A DNA stretch of 49,808 bases. Origin: CS1-C013 sp964347265 (lineage in GTDB: Archaea > Aenigmatarchaeota > Aenigmatarchaeia > Aenigmatarchaeales > Aenigmatarchaeaceae). Under the pieces are notes generated by a model. It was not told the origin of the DNA and searched no databases. It saw only the letters and a program-made list of their open reading frames with translations. The stretch lies in assembly GCA_964347265.1 (NCBI GenBank), contig CAYFXV010000004.1, forward strand, positions 1 to 49,808, in the 5' to 3' direction. Below, piece after piece: positions 46,672-49,808 of this stretch (position 1 is the stretch's first letter; each line of letters begins with the position of its first letter). A program made the translations under genes and the position numbers.

Positions 46672-47241
46672 ATGGGAATGAGAAGACCTAAAAATATAGA
46701 CAAAACCAAAGAGATTAAAGAAGAAAAGTCTAAAAAGAAAAAGGTTTTAAAGAAAAAGAAAGTTTTAGAAGGCATTAGAGGAATTGTCAGAATTGGAGAG
46801 GTTGATGTAGAGGGAGATAAAAAAATAAGAGTTGCTTTATTAAAAGTTAGGGGTGTTGGGAAATCTTTAGCAAAGATATTTGCTATTGCTGCTGGTTTAA
46901 GCCCTGAAGCATTAATAGGAAGTTTAAATGATGAACAATTAAAGAAATTAGAAGATGTTATAAGAAATCCAGTAAACTATGATATTCCTTATCATATGTT
47001 CAATAGGAGAAATGATCCTCAAACAGGTGAACATAAACACCTAATAGGTTCTGAATTAAGATTTGCTATTAAATCTGATGTTGATTTAATGAGAAAAATT
47101 AGGTGCTACAAAGGAATAAGACACGAATCTGGATTACCTGTTAGAGGCCAAAGAACAAGATCTAGTTTTAGAAAAGGTGCAATTGTTGGCGTTATAAAGA
47201 AAAAGGCAGCAAGATCCAAAGCTAGAAAAGAATCTAAGTGA
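46672..47241 (+). CDS. rps13: ribosomal protein S13 (uS13) with basic N-terminal extension
   Basis: 189 residues, about 35 longer than typical archaeal S13. Residues 1-33 are Lys/Glu-rich (RRPKNIDKTKEIKEEK, KKKKVLKKKKV). The core has IRGIVRIGEVDVEGDKKI, LLKVRGVGKSLAKIFAIAAG, SELRFAIKSDVDLMRKIRCYKGIRHE and GLPVRGQRTRSSFRKG. Head protein bridging the subunits. Confidence 0.96.
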   Translation: MGMRRPKNIDKTKEIKEEKSKKKKVLKKKKVLEGIRGIVRIGEVDVEGDKKIRVALLKVRGVGKSLAKIFAIAAGLSPEALIGSLNDEQLKKLEDVIRNPVNYDIPYHMFNRRNDPQTGEHKHLIGSELRFAIKSDVDLMRKIRCYKGIRHESGLPVRGQRTRSSFRKGAIVGVIKKKAARSKARKESK

Positions 47242-47245
47242 TTAA

Positions 47246-47479
47246 ATGAATAAAAAAGAAATTCAAGATAAACTCGAAGAGCTTTCTGAAGATGAGATAA
47301 ACGAAGTTTTTAAAATATTGGGCACAATTCTAGTCACAGATGTTAGCAAAGATAGAAAAATAAGCATATTAATTTCAGAGATAACAGAAGATGAAGATGA
47401 CCTTGCTGGAATTTATATTGAAGATTTAGAAAATGCTATAAAAAGTGTTAAAAATGAAAAGACAAAAGAAAAAATTTGA
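47246..47479 (+). CDS. unknown acidic 77-residue protein between S13 and S4
   Basis: Acidic, helical: MNKKEIQDKLEELSEDEINE, then SILISEITEDEDDLAGIYIEDLEN and a basic end. No cysteine or membrane segment. Begins 5 bases after the S13 stop with GTGATTAA upstream, and overlaps S4 by 26 bases. Not a recognised ribosomal protein; acidic partner or assembly factor is only a guess. Confidence 0.72.
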   Translation: MNKKEIQDKLEELSEDEINEVFKILGTILVTDVSKDRKISILISEITEDEDDLAGIYIEDLENAIKSVKNEKTKEKI

Positions 47480-47927
47480 ACGACCAAAAAGACCATGGGA
47501 TAAGACAAGAATAGAAGAAGAAAAAAAGTTAATACAAAACTATGGTCTAAGGAGAAAAAAGGAAATTTGGAGAGCAGAATCTATTCTAAGAAACTATAGG
47601 AGGCTAGCAAGAGACCTTGCAGCTAAAAGAGATAAAGAAAAGGAAAAAATATTATTAGATAAACTTTTTAGAATGGGTTTAGTAAAAAAAGATGCAGATT
47701 TAGATGATGTCTTAGCTTTAACAGTAGAAAATATCTTAGATAGAAGATTGCAAACTTTGGTTTTTAAAAAAGGTTTAGCGCAAACTGTTAAACAGGCAAG
47801 ACAACACATTGTTCATGGTCATATAGCCTTTTATGGTAGAAAAACCAGATGGCCGAGTACTTTAGTTCCTTTGGGAGGAGAAGGAAAAATAAATTTTTAT
47901 GAAAAAAGTAAAATAAAAAAGGTGTAA
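47454..47927 (+). CDS. rps4: ribosomal protein S4 (uS4)
   Basis: 157 residues from ATG 47454 (the GTG at 47445 is an alternative). KRPWDKTRIEEEKKLIQNYGLRRKKEIWRAES, RKLARDLAA-type YRRLARDLAAKRDKEKE, ILDRRLQTLVFKKGLAQTVKQARQHIVHGHIAF (S4 RNA-binding domain). Somewhat shorter C-terminus than usual. Confidence 0.97.
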   Translation: MKRQKKKFERPKRPWDKTRIEEEKKLIQNYGLRRKKEIWRAESILRNYRRLARDLAAKRDKEKEKILLDKLFRMGLVKKDADLDDVLALTVENILDRRLQTLVFKKGLAQTVKQARQHIVHGHIAFYGRKTRWPSTLVPLGGEGKINFYEKSKIKKV

Positions 47928-47931
47928 GATC

Positions 47932-48333
47932 TTGAAAAAAGAAAGAAAAGAATTGAAATGGGGAATAGCATATATTTTTAGCTCTTCAAATAACACAATA
48001 ATTCATGTTACTGACATTACAGGCGCTGAAACCATATCTAGAATTTCAGCAGGTATGATGACAGATAAGGATAGAGAAGGTGGTTCTCCTTATCCTGCTT
48101 TATTAGCTGCAACAAAAGCTGCTGAAATTGCGTTGGAGAAAGGAATAACAGCAGTTCATATAAGAGTGAGGGCTCCAGGTGGTATAAGATCAAAAAATCC
48201 AGGAGCAGGTGCACAACCAGCTATTAGAGCTTTGGCAAGAACTGGTTTAAGAATAGGAAGAATAGAAGATCTAACACCAATTGGTCATGGAAAAATGAGA
48301 CCCAAAGGTGGCAGAAGGGGAAGAAGAATATGA
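47932..48333 (+). CDS. rps11: ribosomal protein S11 (uS11), TTG start
   Basis: 133 residues from TTG 47932 with AAGGTGTAAG upstream. WGIAYIFSSSNNTIIHVTDITGAETI, GGMMTDKDR-type AGMMTDKDREGGSPYPAL, and GIRSKNPGAGAQPAIRALARTGLRIGRIEDLTPIGH. No ATG near the start in this frame. Platform protein of the small subunit. Confidence 0.96.
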   Translation: MKKERKELKWGIAYIFSSSNNTIIHVTDITGAETISRISAGMMTDKDREGGSPYPALLAATKAAEIALEKGITAVHIRVRAPGGIRSKNPGAGAQPAIRALARTGLRIGRIEDLTPIGHGKMRPKGGRRGRRI

Positions 48334-48341
48334 ACCGAAAA

Positions 48342-48350
48342 TTTAATAAA
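48342..48350 (+). promoter_or_regulatory. TATA-like box for rpo3
   Basis: TTTAATAAA 33-41 bases before the TTG start at 48383, which carries AAGGTGG at 48372-48378. Confidence 0.4.
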
Positions 48351-48382
48351 CATCTATAACTACTCTTTACTAAGGTGGTTTT

Positions 48383-49165
48383 TTGAAAATCCAAATATTA
48401 GAAAAAACTGACACTGAAATAAAATTTTTACTAGAGGATTCTAATTTTCAATTCGCAAATACTTTAAGAAGAATAATGATGTCTGAAATACCTATTTTAG
48501 CTATAACTTATGTTGATTTTTCTCTAAATAATTCTGTCCTTTACAATGAAATAATAGCTCATAGATTAGGTTTAATACCATTAGTTTTTAATCCAAAAGA
48601 CTTTCACTTCAAAGAAGAGCATGAAAAAGGAAAAACTTGTTCTATGTGCGAGGTCGTTTTCGCAATAAACAAAAAAGGTCCTGGAATGATATACTCTAAG
48701 GATATGAAATCAAGCAACCCAGAAGTAAAACCCATGTATGATAATATTCCAATTGTAGAACTTTTTGATGATCAAAGATTAAAATTGGAGGCTTCTGCTT
48801 CTTTAGGTTTAGGACTAAAACATGCTAGATATCAGGCAGCAAATGCTTTTTACAGATTTTATCCTTCAGTTAAGATTAGTGGAAAAATAAATAATATAGA
48901 TGAGGTTATTAAATCATGCCCAAAAAATGCTTTTAAATTTGAAAATAATAAGTTTTCTGTTAGTTTAGATTGTGATTTATGTAAAGAATGTTTAAAAGTT
49001 GCTAGACCCAAAGGAAGTTTAGAAATTATTGGAGATAATACAAAGTTTATATTTAATATTGAGTCAATTTCTGGATTAAAACCAGAAGACATTGTTTTGA
49101 GCGCTGTTGATATACTTAAAGAGAAGGTTAAAGACCTTAATAAACAAGTAAAGAAGATTAAATAA
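48383..49165 (+). CDS. rpo3: RNA polymerase subunit Rpo3 (RpoD), TTG start
   Basis: 260 residues from TTG 48383 with AAGGTGG upstream. Dimerization part: ANTLRRIMMSEIPILAI, LYNEIIAHRLGLIPL and the later AHARYQ-type KHARYQAANAFYRFYP. Domain 3 carries four cysteines in KSCPKNAF and LDCDLCKECLK, arranged to bind an iron-sulfur cluster as in some archaeal Rpo3. Pairs with Rpo11 to begin polymerase assembly. The usual next genes (L18e, L13, S9, RpoN) are absent here. Confidence 0.96.
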   Translation: MKIQILEKTDTEIKFLLEDSNFQFANTLRRIMMSEIPILAITYVDFSLNNSVLYNEIIAHRLGLIPLVFNPKDFHFKEEHEKGKTCSMCEVVFAINKKGPGMIYSKDMKSSNPEVKPMYDNIPIVELFDDQRLKLEASASLGLGLKHARYQAANAFYRFYPSVKISGKINNIDEVIKSCPKNAFKFENNKFSVSLDCDLCKECLKVARPKGSLEIIGDNTKFIFNIESISGLKPEDIVLSAVDILKEKVKDLNKQVKKIK

Positions 49166-49200
49166 ATATTTATAAACTTACTTCTATATTTTTTAATCAC

Positions 49201-49333
49201 GCGGAGGTAGCCAAGTCTGGTCTAAGGCGCAGGACTTAAGATCGGACTCTTAAGTTTTGATGCAAGTAAATCTTGCTATGATAAGAAATCCTGTGGGTTA
49301 GTCCCTTCGTCGGTTCAAATCCGGCCCTCCGCA
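49201..49333 (+). tRNA. tRNA-Leu (anticodon TAA) with a 47-base intron
   Basis: Acceptor gcggagg/cctccgc, anticodon stem cagga/tcctg, intron 49241-49287 at 37/38 with central helix ctta/taag and bulges aga and aaa. Spliced loop cttaaga (TAA, reads UUA/UUG). Long variable arm, T-loop ttcaaat, discriminator A. The intron contains a gcaag/cttgc hairpin. Confidence 0.95.
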
Positions 49334-49356
49334 CCTTTATTTTACGAGAGATAAAA

Positions 49357-49808
49357 ATGAGAAAATTGTGGTTTAAAAAATTAAAAAATAAAATTAAAGT
49401 GTCACTAAAAAAAGACTATTCAGGTCATAATTATTGGCATGCCATTAGAGTTTGTAATATCTGTAAATATATTAGAAAAAAAGAAAAAGCAGATTTAGAT
49501 GTTCTTTTAGCTGCTAGTCTTCTTCATGATATTTATGCAGGAAAAAATTATGCAACCCATGTTGAAAAGGCTATTAAATTTGCTAAAAAAGTTTTAAAAG
49601 AAATAGGATTTCCTAAAAATAAAATCCCAGATGTTTTAGATTGTATAAAAAATCATGAAAAATATAATTGGGGTAAAACTAGCAAAATATCAAAAGAAGC
49701 GAAAATACTTCAAGATGCTGATAGACTTGATGCATTGGGAGCAATAGGAATTGCAAGAATTTTCACTTTTGGTGGTTTTTATGGAAGACCTATATACAAT
49801 CCAAAAGA
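49357..49808 (+). CDS. HD-domain phosphohydrolase (3'-partial)
   Basis: Starts at ATG 49357 and runs off the window end without a stop; 150 codons visible. Metal-binding pattern of the HD superfamily: HNYWHAIRV (first His), SLLHDIY (H-D), IKNHEKYNWG and QDADRLDALGAIGIAR (last Asp), as in the YedJ/YpgQ group of phosphohydrolases thought to act on nucleotides. Substrate unknown. Begins shortly after tRNA-Leu; no strong ribosome-binding site is seen. Confidence 0.88.
   Translation, partial: MRKLWFKKLKNKIKVSLKKDYSGHNYWHAIRVCNICKYIRKKEKADLDVLLAASLLHDIYAGKNYATHVEKAIKFAKKVLKEIGFPKNKIPDVLDCIKNHEKYNWGKTSKISKEAKILQDADRLDALGAIGIARIFTFGGFYGRPIYNPK

Noticed and set aside
1..49808. CRISPR array, insertion sequence or rRNA gene
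   Set aside because: No regularly spaced repeats, transposase motifs, terminal inverted repeats or conserved rRNA blocks were seen in reading both strands.

Overview
The window is a strongly A+T-rich archaeal chromosome segment. The markers are archaeal: aEF-2, aEF-1alpha, Rpo3, aIF1, the RNase P subunit Rpp29, Cbf5, archaeal S-adenosylmethionine synthetase, the archaeal/eukaryotic ribosomal proteins S4e, L14e, L19e, L32e and L34e, TATA-type promoters, tRNA introns, and MKGISP-type pilins. Bacterial-type threonyl-tRNA synthetase and adenylate kinase, many very small proteins and tightly overlapping genes suggest a DPANN archaeon (Woesearchaeota/Pacearchaeota-like). This is inference, because no rRNA gene is present to place it.

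Layout. 1-4430: end of an M20 peptidase gene, hisS, a 37-residue zinc ribbon on the minus strand, a PIN-ATPase-KH protein and an orphan M20 dimerization-domain fragment. 4473-10902: tRNA-Arg, then a pilus-type block made of a KaiC-like ATPase, two TadC/FlaJ-type membrane proteins, a chain of single-helix pilin-like proteins ending in a 495-residue one, and a separately promoted type IV pilin. 10953-15565: small proteins, a DUF151 nuclease-like protein, two transcription regulators, thrS, tRNA-Gln with an intron, and a membrane protein. 15650-21277: S12-S7-EF2-EF1alpha-(two small membrane proteins)-S10. 21343-22598: tRNA-Ser, a 13-codon micro-ORF, an export-family membrane protein and an unknown protein. 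22701-39583: the large ribosomal operon L3 to L14e with secY, adk and an EMC3-like gene. It is interrupted by non-ribosomal genes: two unknown proteins, a NUDIX hydrolase, a Cys-rich exported protein, an MBL hydrolase, a zinc ribbon and a membrane protein in the usual cmk slot. 39667-46604: cbf5, SAM synthetase, coiled-coil proteins, a large surface protein, a SWIB-like protein, an intron-containing serine-type tRNA, and small membrane proteins. 46672-49808: S13-(77 aa)-S4-S11-Rpo3, tRNA-Leu with an intron, and the start of an HD-domain protein.

Expression signals fall into two groups. First genes of transcripts have a TTTAAATA/TTTATATA box about 22-35 bases before the start, often close enough for leaderless mRNA. 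Internal operon genes use GGTGAT-type Shine-Dalgarno sites or ATGA/TAATG overlaps. All three stop codons are used normally. No gene-free stretch exceeds 300 bases. No CRISPR array, insertion sequence or rRNA gene was seen.

The most notable points are: aIF1, the start-codon fidelity factor, itself appears to start at CTG; protein S12 has altered decoding-centre loops next to an EF-2 with an altered P-loop; a type II (serine-like) tRNA whose simple splicing gives a CGU anticodon; and many unrecognised small proteins built into translation operons.
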